Below, piece after piece: positions 23,332 through 32,733 of a stretch of DNA of 37,796 nucleotides. Each line of letters begins with the position of its first letter. Positions within the stretch are counted from its first letter, which is position 1. Under the pieces are notes generated by a model. That model saw only the letters and a list, made by a program, of their open reading frames with translations. It was not told where the DNA came from and ran no database searches. Location: assembly GCA_944364005.1 (NCBI GenBank), contig CALVVW010000005.1:1-37796 (forward strand), in the 5' to 3' direction. This DNA comes from an uncultured Bacilli bacterium. GTDB taxonomy: Bacteria; Bacillota_I; Bacilli_A; RF39; UBA660. A program made the translations under genes and the position numbers.

Positions 23332-23592
23332 CTATTTTCCATGAAAATTACCTGCAACACTTTCTACCTCTTGTAGTTCAAAACGATATTTTTGTTTTGC
23401 CTTAGGATATTTCTCATGATTCACTTCTTCTAAAAAATCATTTAATGGTCTTACCCAGCAACTTCCATCTTCATATAATTTTCTATATACTACCATCTCT
23501 TCTAAAGTTTCACTATTTTTTACAATTTCTTCTACCAAATAATAATCACCTTTAAAATGTCTATAGATTCCATGTATTTTAATATCTCTCAT
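23332..23592 (-). CDS. DUF1653 domain protein
   Basis: 86 aa, a small SH3-like beta protein: IHGIYRHFKGDYYLVEEIVKNSET, VVYRKLYEDGSCWVRPLNDF, and the EVNHEKYPKAKQKYRF end are the family signature. Function unknown; often beside DNA repair or nucleotide-related genes, and here directly ahead of tag. Confidence 0.9.
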   Translation of the reverse strand: MRDIKIHGIYRHFKGDYYLVEEIVKNSETLEEMVVYRKLYEDGSCWVRPLNDFLEEVNHEKYPKAKQKYRFELQEVESVAGNFHGK

Positions 23593-23625
23593 ATTCTACC
23601 TCTTTTCTTCTAATCTTAGTATATC

Positions 23626-24788
<1,163 letters not shown>

Positions 24789-24801
24789 TTAAGACTTCTT
24801 C

Positions 24802-24830
24802 ATTATATCGTAAACAAAAGAAAAAGACAA
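24802..24830 (-). promoter_or_regulatory. tgt promoter
   Basis: Minus strand TTGTCT (24825-24830), 17-bp spacer, TATAAT (24802-24807). The -35 box is shared with the second arm of the preceding terminator. Confidence 0.65.
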
Positions 24831-24847
24831 GTAAGAATACTGTGTCT
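24816..24847 (-). terminator. Probable terminator of the Gre-like operon
   Basis: Minus-strand arms AGACACAG and CTTGTCT pair over seven bases with one bulged C, then TTTTTCTTTT. It is 4 bp after the stop of the last Gre-operon gene. Confidence 0.6.
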
Positions 24848-24851
24848 CCAT

Positions 24852-25475
24852 TTACTTTCTTCCTTTATTTATTTGATATTGATCTCTGAATGCTTTCACT
24901 TTTCTTTTAGCCTGTTCTAAAGATTTCTCAGTCGCATCAGAAAATAACGGGATATAATCCGGTCTGTTTTCATCAATTAATGATATAACATTTTGATTAC
25001 TAGCTTTCAGGCTTGCATCTACTTCGCCTAACACATTCTTCACCTTATAAAGATAATCAAAGGTAGCATTACGTTGTTGTAATAAAGTAAGATGATTTCC
25101 AGAAGTTATATTATTAGAAGTAATTTTGACACCCTTTAATATTTCTGTACTAGTCATAACCATATCCTTGGACAAATTCCCTAATACTCTAGACTTTCTC
25201 ACAAAAGTTGCTGTCTTTTTTCCACCAAATCTACCTACTAGACTAGCAAATTTAAAAGTCTTGATAGTCCCTTTTATTTCAGGACCTTTACTTATGTCTT
25301 TCAGTTCTACTGCTAAGTTTTTTATATACTTAAAAAATATAGATTTCTCTTCTTCTGTCAAAGGTTCCATCATTTCAACTTTAGCAAGGATAACTGGCAA
25401 CTCGACCATAGCTTTCGTAGTTTCAATCATAATTTTTCTTAGTTCTTCACTATCTATCTCGTTTTGAAGACTCAT
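24852..25475 (-). CDS. Unknown helical protein in the Gre-like operon
   Basis: 207 aa, third gene of the operon. No family recognised and no membrane helix or signal. The N-terminal half is acidic helix (NEIDSEELRKIMIETTKAMV, MEPLTEEEKSIFFKYIKN), followed by a basic glycine-containing stretch (FASLVGRFGGKKTATFVRKS) and a C-terminal amphipathic helix ending in KGRK. The basic middle could contact nucleic acid; that is a guess. AAGGTG precedes ATG. It may be the functional partner of the two Gre-like proteins. Confidence 0.7.
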   Translation of the reverse strand: MSLQNEIDSEELRKIMIETTKAMVELPVILAKVEMMEPLTEEEKSIFFKYIKNLAVELKDISKGPEIKGTIKTFKFASLVGRFGGKKTATFVRKSRVLGNLSKDMVMTSTEILKGVKITSNNITSGNHLTLLQQRNATFDYLYKVKNVLGEVDASLKASNQNVISLIDENRPDYIPLFSDATEKSLEQAKRKVKAFRDQYQINKGRK

Positions 25476-25523
25476 TGTTACACCTTCTTCCTGTAAATAA
25501 AATACTGGCTTTATCTATTGTGA

Positions 25524-26039
25524 TTACTTCATATTTCTCATTTTTAAATGTGTCTTTCCTATTCCTGGTCTATCATATTCCATACTAGTAATTAACACCT
25601 CTATTCTTTCACCATCTCTGGTATCATAATGAAACCTAGAACCTAATTTTTTATGATAAACCGCTTTACCAAAATCACTATTATAAGTTAAATAAAGAGA
25701 AGATGGCTCGTTTGATACTTTTTTCTCAATTAATATAACATCTAAAAACTCCATATCTTCCTTACTATACTTTAAAAAAGCCTTAAAATGAGAACCTATT
25801 TCTACCCGTTCACTATTAGGATTTGAAATGATAGTACTATCTTTTAATAAATCAGATAACTTTTGAATTCTATCTGCATTTTCCTGTATTTTCCAAATAG
25901 CATCATAGTCAGAGTCCCCTGGTCGTGTATAGCAAGTCGCTTTATCTCTTTCTTTTGCCTCATTTAATAATTTAATCTCTTCTGCTAATTTATGTATTTC
26001 TTGTTGCATAATTGTTACTTGATCAGTAAGTAATTTCAT
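25524..26039 (-). CDS. Gre-factor-like protein, single module
   Basis: 171 aa, the length of GreA (about 158). Residues 1-72 are a two-helix coiled coil with an acidic turn RPGDSDYDAIW (39-49) at the place of the GreA tip GDLKENAEY, whose acids (Asp41, Glu44 in E. coli) support RNA cleavage in the polymerase secondary channel. Residues 78-154 follow the GreA/GreB C-terminal pattern: VEIGSHFKAFL, LYLTYNSDFGKAV, then ERIEVLITSME. It is too divergent to be the housekeeping GreA. The leader and first codons resemble those of the upstream 410-aa gene, implying duplication. Could also bind another target. Confidence 0.6.
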   Translation of the reverse strand: MKLLTDQVTIMQQEIHKLAEEIKLLNEAKERDKATCYTRPGDSDYDAIWKIQENADRIQKLSDLLKDSTIISNPNSERVEIGSHFKAFLKYSKEDMEFLDVILIEKKVSNEPSSLYLTYNSDFGKAVYHKKLGSRFHYDTRDGERIEVLITSMEYDRPGIGKTHLKMRNMK

Positions 26040-26051
26040 AATATCGCCTCT

Positions 26052-27284
26052 TTATTTCTTTAATTTTTGATAAAGCAATGGATTAGAAATCCTACTAGCA
26101 TCCTTACTGTTATCGATATCAAAAGCAAATACAGTATAAACAGAACCTTCCTGAGAAACTAAAACACTATTTTCTTCCGTTAATCCTACAATTTGTCTAC
26201 CAATAGGACTATCAACTTCTAAATAATTAGTATCTAATTCCAAAGAAACTGCTCTTTGAATAAGTTCTACTCTTTTACTTTCGCCTGTCTCATTACATAT
26301 TAAACTGACATGACTACCGATGTCTATTTTTTCTCCATTAGTTTCAGGATTTACTCTTGGTACAGACGTTAATAAATAATCAATCTCCTCTAATCTAGTA
26401 GTTAATGTATTTAATTTCGCATTCTTTTCTTCATAAGAGAAAACATTTTCTTGATTAATATTTTGTACTCTACCAGATTTTCTTCTTTTCAATCCATTTT
26501 CCATCAAATAAAAAGTAAAGCAATTTTTTAGGTTTCTATTATCTATTCTTTTAAATAACTGGCTATAAATACTGATCTCTCTATCTTTATTTATTGCATA
26601 TTCTGCTTTATCTACGACAGTATATTCTCTTGGGATGTCATCAGCAATACAAATTGTAACTTTCGTACCTGGAACTAATTCGTCCATTTCAGATTTTTCT
26701 TTCACCATTTCTTGAGTAACCAAATCTTTTTCTAATTCCAATAATTCTACTTGACTATCCGTTAAATATGAAACTTCTGACAACTCTCGATGTGGAAGAT
26801 ACTTTACATATTGATCAATATCATCAACAATTCCTGTAACAGTAGCAGTCATCTGTTGTTTTGTCTCTGGTGAAAGATAGGTTACTTCATCTCCTGTAAC
26901 AGCACCACGTAATGCTTTACCAATAGCAGTATTCAAACTAATACAGTTAATATCTGTCATCCCAATTTTAGTATCTACTAAAGTATATAGTTCTGGTTGT
27001 TCTTCTCCTAGAAATTGTAAAAAGAACTTCGTTCCTAACTCTATCTTAGTAGTATCAATTTCCCTAACTCGGTCACCTTGCCTTAAGGCATCTGCAAAAG
27101 AAGTTTTCATCTTTTCAGTCAATAAATATTGAGATTCACTAAATAGATTACTCCCGTCATTTAACATTGCTTCAGAGTCTCCATGCTTTAATCCGGAAAA
27201 ATAATTCTTAAAACTAGATAAGGCTTCTTTCTCTATTTCCAATGCGTTCAACAACGCTTGAACTTGTTCTGGTATTAACTTCAT
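26052..27284 (-). CDS. Gre-factor-like protein with three C-terminal-type modules
   Basis: 410 aa. The N-terminus (1-78) is a helical hairpin with acidic turn LKHGDSEAML (32-41), matching the GreA tip position. Three stretches then fit the Gre C-terminal domain: 80-153 (IELGTKFFLQF, then ISLNTAIGKALRG and GDEVTYLSPE; clearest), 203-277 (LVPGTKVTICI, weak), and 319-391 (IDIGSHVSLIC, then LEVDSPIGRQIVG; clear). Short helical pairs separate them (about 176-201 and 283-305). I know of no described Gre protein with this layout. First gene of the operon, own promoter, 12 bp before the single-module paralogue. Confidence 0.6.
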   Translation of the reverse strand: MKLIPEQVQALLNALEIEKEALSSFKNYFSGLKHGDSEAMLNDGSNLFSESQYLLTEKMKTSFADALRQGDRVREIDTTKIELGTKFFLQFLGEEQPELYTLVDTKIGMTDINCISLNTAIGKALRGAVTGDEVTYLSPETKQQMTATVTGIVDDIDQYVKYLPHRELSEVSYLTDSQVELLELEKDLVTQEMVKEKSEMDELVPGTKVTICIADDIPREYTVVDKAEYAINKDREISIYSQLFKRIDNRNLKNCFTFYLMENGLKRRKSGRVQNINQENVFSYEEKNAKLNTLTTRLEEIDYLLTSVPRVNPETNGEKIDIGSHVSLICNETGESKRVELIQRAVSLELDTNYLEVDSPIGRQIVGLTEENSVLVSQEGSVYTVFAFDIDNSKDASRISNPLLYQKLKK

Positions 27285-27309
27285 ATAATCGCCCTTTCAT
27301 GTATTGCCT

Positions 27310-27339
27310 ATTATAACACAACACACCATGGCTTTTCAA
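27310..27339 (-). promoter_or_regulatory. Promoter of the Gre-like operon
   Basis: Minus strand TTGAAA (27334-27339), 18-bp spacer, TATAAT (27310-27315) with an extended TGT in front. It lies 26 bp upstream of the start codon. Confidence 0.75.
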
Positions 27340-27380
27340 TCAATTTTCTTTATAAATTTCATCTAAAAATACTATTTAAT

Positions 27381-27407
27381 AAAAAAAGCATCACTTTATA
27401 GCGACGC
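27381..27407 (-). terminator. Terminator overlapping the stop of the 256-aa anchored protein
   Basis: Minus-strand arms GCGTCGC / GTGATGC (two G-U pairs), 6-base loop, then seven T. The loop-distal arm and tail contain the end of the coding frame. Confidence 0.8.
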
Positions 27408-28161
27408 TTACTAATCCATAATTTCCATCTTTATCCCGAATAAAAGTAAAAGTAGTAATAGGCAAGTTATTTTTTACTGACTGATACTCTTCCTCTGTAA
27501 TTTCATAATAATCACCAAAACCTCCTAATACTGGATTTTCTCCATTCCTACTATCGATAGCACTTTTATAATATCCCGTGACAGGTCCACAAGTTCCATA
27601 ACAATAGTCACCATACAATATATTTACTCTAACTGTATAAATTTTATCTTTCTTCTGACCATCAAGATAATAGATTTCTGCAGGATAGATACCCGCTCCA
27701 CCATGTCCATGAATATCTTGAAAAAAGTATTCTCTTTTTGCACTATCATACCGGTATAATACACCATCTCCCAAAAAGCATTGAATATCTTCATGAATAT
27801 AAGGATGATTATCTCCAAAATATTTTTCTAATACTTTTTCTAAGTCACTTTCCATAAAATCAGAGAATTTATTTTCTAGTTGCATTGATGCAAAATATAA
27901 AACTTCTTGATTATCTAAAGTACTTTTTTCAGTAATTGGATAACTATCTGCAAAATAAGGAGTATAAACTTTTATCTGTTCTAATAAGGTGTTTTTTTCT
28001 TCTTTTGTTACCTCTTTTATTTCTAATTCCTTTTTTTCTTTTCTTGATTCTTCTTTATTTATTACTTGATCATAGATGATGTATCCTGAGATACCAAATA
28101 AAGTAATTATTAAAATAATAATTACAATTACTCCCTTGTTACTCTTTTCCTTTTTTATCAT
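27391..28161 (-). CDS. Membrane-anchored extracytoplasmic protein, unknown
   Basis: 256 aa: signal anchor (10-32), charged lysine/glutamate linker, then an exported domain with LEKVLEKYFGDNHPY, CFLGDGVLYRYDSAKREYFF, IHGHGGAG, and a CYGTCGP pair of cysteines; it ends with FTFIRDKDGNYGLVSV. The order of these blocks matches the 267-aa protein at 33427 (AYERLFGSGTYH, MSYDSVNSRYV, GCGVAI, YTFQMGNDGFYYYVGV), so the two are likely diverged paralogues. No known family recognised. Confidence 0.75.
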   Translation of the reverse strand: MIKKEKSNKGVIVIIILIITLFGISGYIIYDQVINKEESRKEKKELEIKEVTKEEKNTLLEQIKVYTPYFADSYPITEKSTLDNQEVLYFASMQLENKFSDFMESDLEKVLEKYFGDNHPYIHEDIQCFLGDGVLYRYDSAKREYFFQDIHGHGGAGIYPAEIYYLDGQKKDKIYTVRVNILYGDYCYGTCGPVTGYYKSAIDSRNGENPVLGGFGDYYEITEEEYQSVKNNLPITTFTFIRDKDGNYGLVSVAIK

Positions 28162-28181
28162 TTTTATACTCCTATTTTATA

Positions 28182-28928
28182 TTATTCATTATAAAATTTT
28201 CTTGCTAGATCTACTACTTTATCAAGTTCTCCTTCTTTTTTGAAGCGATGGTCAGCTCCTTTAATAATTTCCATTTTAGTATTATATTTTTTCATAAATG
28301 CAATGGAATCCGTTATTGGAGCTGTATCATCTTGATCACCATGAATAATTAATATCTTATTTTTATTTGTTTGATAAACATCAAATATTTGATTATCTAT
28401 TAATTCTTTATAAAATGAATAATTCACCTTTAATTCTCTTTCATATCCAACGATAGTGTAACCTTTCTTTTCAAATTCGTCTAGACTATCGTTTAAAATG
28501 GCATTGACAAATATTTTATCCATTGCGATTGCAGGGCATCTAAGAACTATGCGATTATATAGACAATTTTTCTTAGAAATTAAAAGCAATAGCAAGTATG
28601 CTCCAAAACTAGTAGCAAAATAATCAATACTTGCATCTGGATATTTTTCTTTATAATAATTCTCTACAGTCAAAATATCATGAAAGCAATTATCTAATGT
28701 TAAATAGTCTCCATCTACCTCACTTTTTCCGTGACCTGGTAAATCTAGAGCAACAGTCATTGTATTATCATCTAACATCTTCTCTGCTAATGATGCGATT
28801 GCACTACTTTCGTTGTCCCCTGCGAATCCATGAATAGCAAATATCACTCTTTCTACTTTACTTGGCATCCATACTTTACATTCAATATTATATTTTTCTC
28901 CCTTGATTTTCTGATACATTGTTTTCAT
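28182..28928 (-). CDS. Alpha/beta hydrolase
   Basis: 248 aa, serine hydrolase fold: VIFAIHGFAGDNESS (oxyanion strand), VALDLPGHGKSE, nucleophile elbow YFATSFGAYL (Ser in A-T-S-F-G, the first Gly replaced by Ala), acid in IIHGDQDDTAPI, and base in KGADHRF. It resembles monoacylglycerol-lipase or YqkD-like esterases; substrate unknown. ATG at 28928 and 28919 are both possible. The start overlaps the tail of the frameshifted transglutaminase-like gene by 41 bp. Confidence 0.85.
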   Translation of the reverse strand: MKTMYQKIKGEKYNIECKVWMPSKVERVIFAIHGFAGDNESSAIASLAEKMLDDNTMTVALDLPGHGKSEVDGDYLTLDNCFHDILTVENYYKEKYPDASIDYFATSFGAYLLLLLISKKNCLYNRIVLRCPAIAMDKIFVNAILNDSLDEFEKKGYTIVGYERELKVNYSFYKELIDNQIFDVYQTNKNKILIIHGDQDDTAPITDSIAFMKKYNTKMEIIKGADHRFKKEGELDKVVDLARKFYNE

Positions 28929-29603
28929 TTCCTTTCTTTATTATCTCTACTAATTGTATTGCACCTTCTATTCCATTACAGGAAATTGTTGTAGGCCTTT
29001 TTAAAAAATCTTCGGCTCTTTCACCTACTCCATTTTCTCCTAATTTATTATTAGAAAATTGTTCATCTGGGATAATATAAATCATACTATCCATATACTT
29101 ATTAAAATCATATCCTTTTTTTCACAGTTTGCTTGTCGTTCTGGATCTAATATTTTATAAGTACCATCTTTATCCTCAGCAACAACTACATAATGAAGTA
29201 ACTGTTTATTAGCTCCAGGTAATTTTGCTAATAACGTGTGAGTTTTTATATCATACATAGCTAACAACACCCTAACTGCTTCCGCATATCCTGCACACAT
29301 TGCTTCTTTTAAAGCAAGTGCTGCATACCCGGTTCTATAAATTTCTTCATATTTTGGAAAAAAATCTATTTCACCCATAAATTCTTCAAAATATGAATGT
29401 CTAATATTTACTGTACTTTTAATATAATCATTTACTAATTTAATAGGATTTGTATTTACATATTCTGTTGCTTCAAAACTTTTATATAGAATGTCTAGGC
29501 GTTCATATAAAACTTCTATCATTTCTTTACTATAAAATTCACTGCCATGACAGGACTCACATATTATTGAATTTATTTTAATTTGTTTCTCCAACGATAA
29601 CAT
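28888..29603 (-). pseudogene. Transglutaminase-like protein interrupted by a -1 shift
   Basis: The first frame (29082-29603) carries the whole catalytic core: MCAGYAEAVRVLL (Cys103), LLHYVVVAED (His137), YKILDPERQ (Asp153). It then runs into A AAA AAG (29115-29121) and ends nine codons later, while the -1 frame continues GYDFNKYMDSMIYIIP down to 28888. Joined at the heptamer the protein is 238 aa and reads smoothly. A missing A in the A7 run gives the same result, so this may be an assembly error, a real mutation, or programmed frameshifting of the dnaX type. The core is complete even without the tail. ATG 29603 has AGGGGGG upstream. Confidence 0.7.
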
Positions 29604-30354
29604 GATTTCCCCCCTCTTTTAATTGTTTTACCATAATATTATAAGATTGGTAGATATTAAAATATTTTTTTAATGAAATATTTTGATATCTAAAATTTCT
29701 TATTAAAAATGGTTCTTTATAAAAGCTTTTTAAAGATGTGATATAATCAATATTTGTGTTTTCTAAAAATAAGAAGTTATCAATCCATACTTTAACATTT
29801 TCTAATTCTTCATATTGGTTTTGTTTTTCTATATAGCAAGCCTTTATATTTTTATCTAAATAAATATAAATATTAGATTCCTTAGAGTACGTTTCTAGTA
29901 GTTTAGAATTCTTTATTTTTAAAATTTCTAGTAGATTTTGTTTTTCTTCTATAGATGCTTTTTTCCATTTACAAATAGACTCTTTATTAGCATGTGAAAG
30001 ATAGTCTTCATTAATATATAAATCGTCAAATCCGTTTTTTAAGAAGAATTGCTGACAATGTATTGGAGTTCCATAGAAAAAACTGTTTTTATTACCAAGA
30101 ATCATTGTATGATATTCTTTTTCTATTTCTTTTTCTGCTTGTCTTAATAAGTATGTTCCTATCATTAAATTTTGAAACTCTTTTTTCACACATATTAATA
30201 ATAAATGGTTTTGTTTCATTGCTACAAAACCTAATACTTCATTATTTTTTTCATATTTGATGATTTTTGCTTTTTTTAATTGTTCTGTAAAGAAATTATA
30301 ACTGTATCTTTCTTTTAAAAATAGTTCCTTATAAATTTGATACAATGTATTCAT
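29578..30354 (-). CDS. GNAT acetyltransferase-like protein
   Basis: 258 aa. The N-terminal ~130 residues fit a GNAT fold: FTEQLKKAKIIKYEKNNEVLGFVAMKQ, then LLLICVKKEFQNLMIGTYLLRQAEKEI (acetyl-CoA loop, with Q-N-L-M-I-G in place of Q-x-x-G-x-G/A), and FFLKNGFDD. The C-terminal half may be a second, degenerate GNAT module (KACYIEKQNQYEEL). Substrate unknown. AAAGGAG precedes ATG; its end overlaps the transglutaminase-like gene by 26 bp. Confidence 0.65.
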   Translation of the reverse strand: MNTLYQIYKELFLKERYSYNFFTEQLKKAKIIKYEKNNEVLGFVAMKQNHLLLICVKKEFQNLMIGTYLLRQAEKEIEKEYHTMILGNKNSFFYGTPIHCQQFFLKNGFDDLYINEDYLSHANKESICKWKKASIEEKQNLLEILKIKNSKLLETYSKESNIYIYLDKNIKACYIEKQNQYEELENVKVWIDNFLFLENTNIDYITSLKSFYKEPFLIRNFRYQNISLKKYFNIYQSYNIMVKQLKEGGNHVIVGETN

Positions 30355-30394
30355 GTCATTCTCCTTTGACTTTAGATGATTATTTTTTCTGTGG

Positions 30395-30835
30395 TTATTT
30401 ACCTTTTCCTTGTTGTAAACTCATCTCATAAATAGCATTTTGTAATTCTATAAATCTAACTTGTGCTTCTTGTTGAAATAACTTTAGTTGTTTTCCCATC
30501 TCTTCTAATTCTTTCTTTTTTAAAAAATGGCGATATTTATTCTTAATTTCCTGTCGAAATTTTTCTATTCTATTTAACGCTTCTCTTAGACTTTCTCCTG
30601 TATCATCATCACTAGTTAATAATTCCATTAGAATAGCTATTAATTTTTGATATTCCTTAGATACTTTCTTTTCTACCAAAGGATGCACCAACTTACTATT
30701 AATTACAATAATATTTTTAATATTTGTATTTTGTATCACAAATATCTTTTTACTACTTCCCATGGGAAAACCATAGAATTGCTCACTAAACTCTATCTTT
30801 TTCATTTTCTTTTTTTCTTTCGTGACTTGATACAT
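30395..30835 (-). CDS. Unknown coiled-coil protein next to trmD
   Basis: 146 aa, no family recognised. A small beta-rich N-terminal part (KKIFVIQNTNIKNIIVINSKLV) is followed by long charged helices (KVSKEYQKLIAILMELL, IEKFRQEIKNKYRHFLKKKELEEMGKQ). No membrane segment. AGGTGGTATT before ATG, 8 bp after trmD, so probably in the same operon. Confidence 0.65.
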   Translation of the reverse strand: MYQVTKEKKKMKKIEFSEQFYGFPMGSSKKIFVIQNTNIKNIIVINSKLVHPLVEKKVSKEYQKLIAILMELLTSDDDTGESLREALNRIEKFRQEIKNKYRHFLKKKELEEMGKQLKLFQQEAQVRFIELQNAIYEMSLQQGKGK

Positions 30836-30843
30836 AATACCAC

Positions 30844-31509
30844 CTACTTTTCTAATAAATCAGGTCTTCTATCTCTAGTTCTCTCTAAACTCTGCGCTCT
30901 ACGATACTCTTCTATCTTTTTATGATCTCCTGAAGTGAGTACCTCAGGTACTTCCATTCCTCGAAACACTCTAGGTTTTGTATACGTTGGATAGTCCAAT
31001 AAATGATGATTGAACGAATCCATTTGATGAGACTCTTCTTCAATCACACCAGGTAAGAGTCTTACAATAGAATCCGTAATCACCATACTAGCTAATTCTC
31101 CCCCGGTTAATACATAGTCACCAATACTAATTTCTAAATCACAAATAGACCTAATTCTCTCATCGAATCCCTCATAATGACCACAAATAAATATCAAATG
31201 TTTCTCTGAAGATAAATCATAGGCCATCTGTTGCTTATAAGGAATACCATCTGGTGTTAATAAAATGACTTTACTATCTTCTGTTTTAATACTTTCAACA
31301 CAATCAAAAATAGGTTGACAAGTAAGTACCATTCCACATCCACCACCATAAGGAGTATCATCTACTTTATGATGAGGATCCGTAGAATAATCTCTAAAAT
31401 TATGAAGATAAATCTCTACTTTGCCTTCTTCTTGTGCTCGTTTGATAATAGACTGAGAAAAAACACCTTCAAACATCTCTGGAAAAAGTGTTAGTATATC
31501 TATTTTCAT
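30844..31509 (-). CDS. trmD: tRNA (guanine-N1)-methyltransferase
   Basis: 221 aa from the second ATG ([13 protein letters not shown]), which has better spacing to AGGTGG than ATG 31512. SPOUT-class trefoil knot: [31 protein letters not shown], and [13 protein letters not shown] with the AdoMet-binding loops, then the C-terminal [15 protein letters not shown]. It makes m1G37 in tRNAs, preventing +1 frameshifting; essential in many bacteria. Preceded by rimM as usual, but rpsP and rplS, which normally flank this pair, are absent. Confidence 0.97.
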   Translation of the reverse strand: MKIDILTLFPEMFEGVFSQSIIKRAQEEGKVEIYLHNFRDYSTDPHHKVDDTPYGGGCGMVLTCQPIFDCVESIKTEDSKVILLTPDGIPYKQQMAYDLSSEKHLIFICGHYEGFDERIRSICDLEISIGDYVLTGGELASMVITDSIVRLLPGVIEEESHQMDSFNHHLLDYPTYTKPRVFRGMEVPEVLTSGDHKKIEEYRRAQSLERTRDRRPDLLEK

Positions 31510-31517
31510 CATACCAC

Positions 31518-31997
31518 CTACATCTCTAACATTTGATCAATTAAAATTTCTTTTTTCTTAGTATCAATTTTTACTAATGGCGACTTCATTGGAACCAATA
31601 TTTCTTTATCTAATTGTACTCTCATAATTTTATTCGTAGGACTTGCTAGAAATATTTCCTTTATTATTCCCTTTTTTCCTGATGTTGTCAAGACTTGAAA
31701 TGTCATTAAATCCTCATCTAGTACTTCATTATCATCTAATAACAACTCTTCTTTATCAATATATACCTTCTTTTTTAACAAAAACAAAACTTCATTAATA
31801 TCATGATAATCATCTAACGTTACCATATCAAACTGCTTATGAACACGATAAGACTTAATCTCATATGACTTATCATCAATAAGTACTTGATTACCTACCC
31901 TAAAAGCTTTCTCTTTATATGGAAAAGAACTTTTAATTTTTATTTCACCTTTAATTCCATGAGTAGATACAATTCTACCTAAATATATCTTTTTCAT
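31518..31997 (-). CDS. rimM: Ribosome maturation factor RimM
   Basis: 159 aa from ATG at 31997 ([21 protein letters not shown]); the longer frame to 32045 lies in the trmH end. The N-terminal RimM barrel ([50 protein letters not shown]) is followed by a PRC-barrel ([21 protein letters not shown]). It binds S19 and helps 30S head assembly. It starts 1 bp after the trmH stop. Confidence 0.93.
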   Translation of the reverse strand: MKKIYLGRIVSTHGIKGEIKIKSSFPYKEKAFRVGNQVLIDDKSYEIKSYRVHKQFDMVTLDDYHDINEVLFLLKKKVYIDKEELLLDDNEVLDEDLMTFQVLTTSGKKGIIKEIFLASPTNKIMRVQLDKEILVPMKSPLVKIDTKKKEILIDQMLEM

Positions 31998-31998
31998 A

Positions 31999-32733
31999 TT
32001 ACTTATCCATCTCATATAGTAGAATACTTGCAGCAACAGCAACATTCAAACTTTCTACTTTCTCATTCATTTGTATATATAATCTTTTATCACATTTATC
32101 TAAAGTAGTAGAACGTATACCATTTCCTTCATTACCAACAATTAATGCAAACTTCTTTCTATCCTTTTCAGCTAAATCACATACATTCATTCCATAGTCA
32201 ACACTACTTCCATAAATAGGAATTTCTTTATCATGCAACAAGTCTAATACTTTATCAATCTTTCTACTAATTACATTCAAGTGAAATAACATTCCTTGTG
32301 TTGCTCTTACTACTTTAGAATTATAAATATCAACAGAGTTTTCAGATAGAATAACCGTATCAATATCAAAGGCTTTTGCACTTCTAATAATCGTTCCCAC
32401 ATTTCCAGGATCTTGTACTTCATCTAATATTAAAAATTTTGATCCTACTAAATCCCTATCAGGTAATTTTCTACATAAAGCCATAACGCTAGCAGGTGTA
32501 TCAACCTCAGATATCTTATAAATAATTTCTCTTGTTACATAAACATAAGGACAAGGTAGTGGCAAAGCTTGATTTTCTTCCATAATCAATTCTTCAATAA
32601 TTCCGCTTTTAAATGCTTCTAGCACTAGATGCATACCCTCTACAATAAACTCACCATATTCATCACGATATTTTTTCTTCTTCAATTTTGTATATTTTTT
32701 TACTTTTTCATTATCTAAACTTGTAATTACCAT
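31999..32733 (-). CDS. TrmH/SpoU family RNA 2'-O-methyltransferase
   Basis: 244 aa. N-terminal substrate-binding domain, then a SPOUT domain with motif 1 EVQDPGNVGTIIRSAKAF, motif 2 FALIVGNEGNGI and motif 3 QMNEKVESLNVAVAASILLYEM. It methylates a ribose in rRNA or tRNA; the site is not deducible. In B. subtilis a gene of this family (ysgA) lies next to sspI, and sspI is 1.6 kb away here, suggesting it may be the YsgA counterpart (recalled synteny, not checked). Confidence 0.92.
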   Translation of the reverse strand: MVITSLDNEKVKKYTKLKKKKYRDEYGEFIVEGMHLVLEAFKSGIIEELIMEENQALPLPCPYVYVTREIIYKISEVDTPASVMALCRKLPDRDLVGSKFLILDEVQDPGNVGTIIRSAKAFDIDTVILSENSVDIYNSKVVRATQGMLFHLNVISRKIDKVLDLLHDKEIPIYGSSVDYGMNVCDLAEKDRKKFALIVGNEGNGIRSTTLDKCDKRLYIQMNEKVESLNVAVAASILLYEMDK

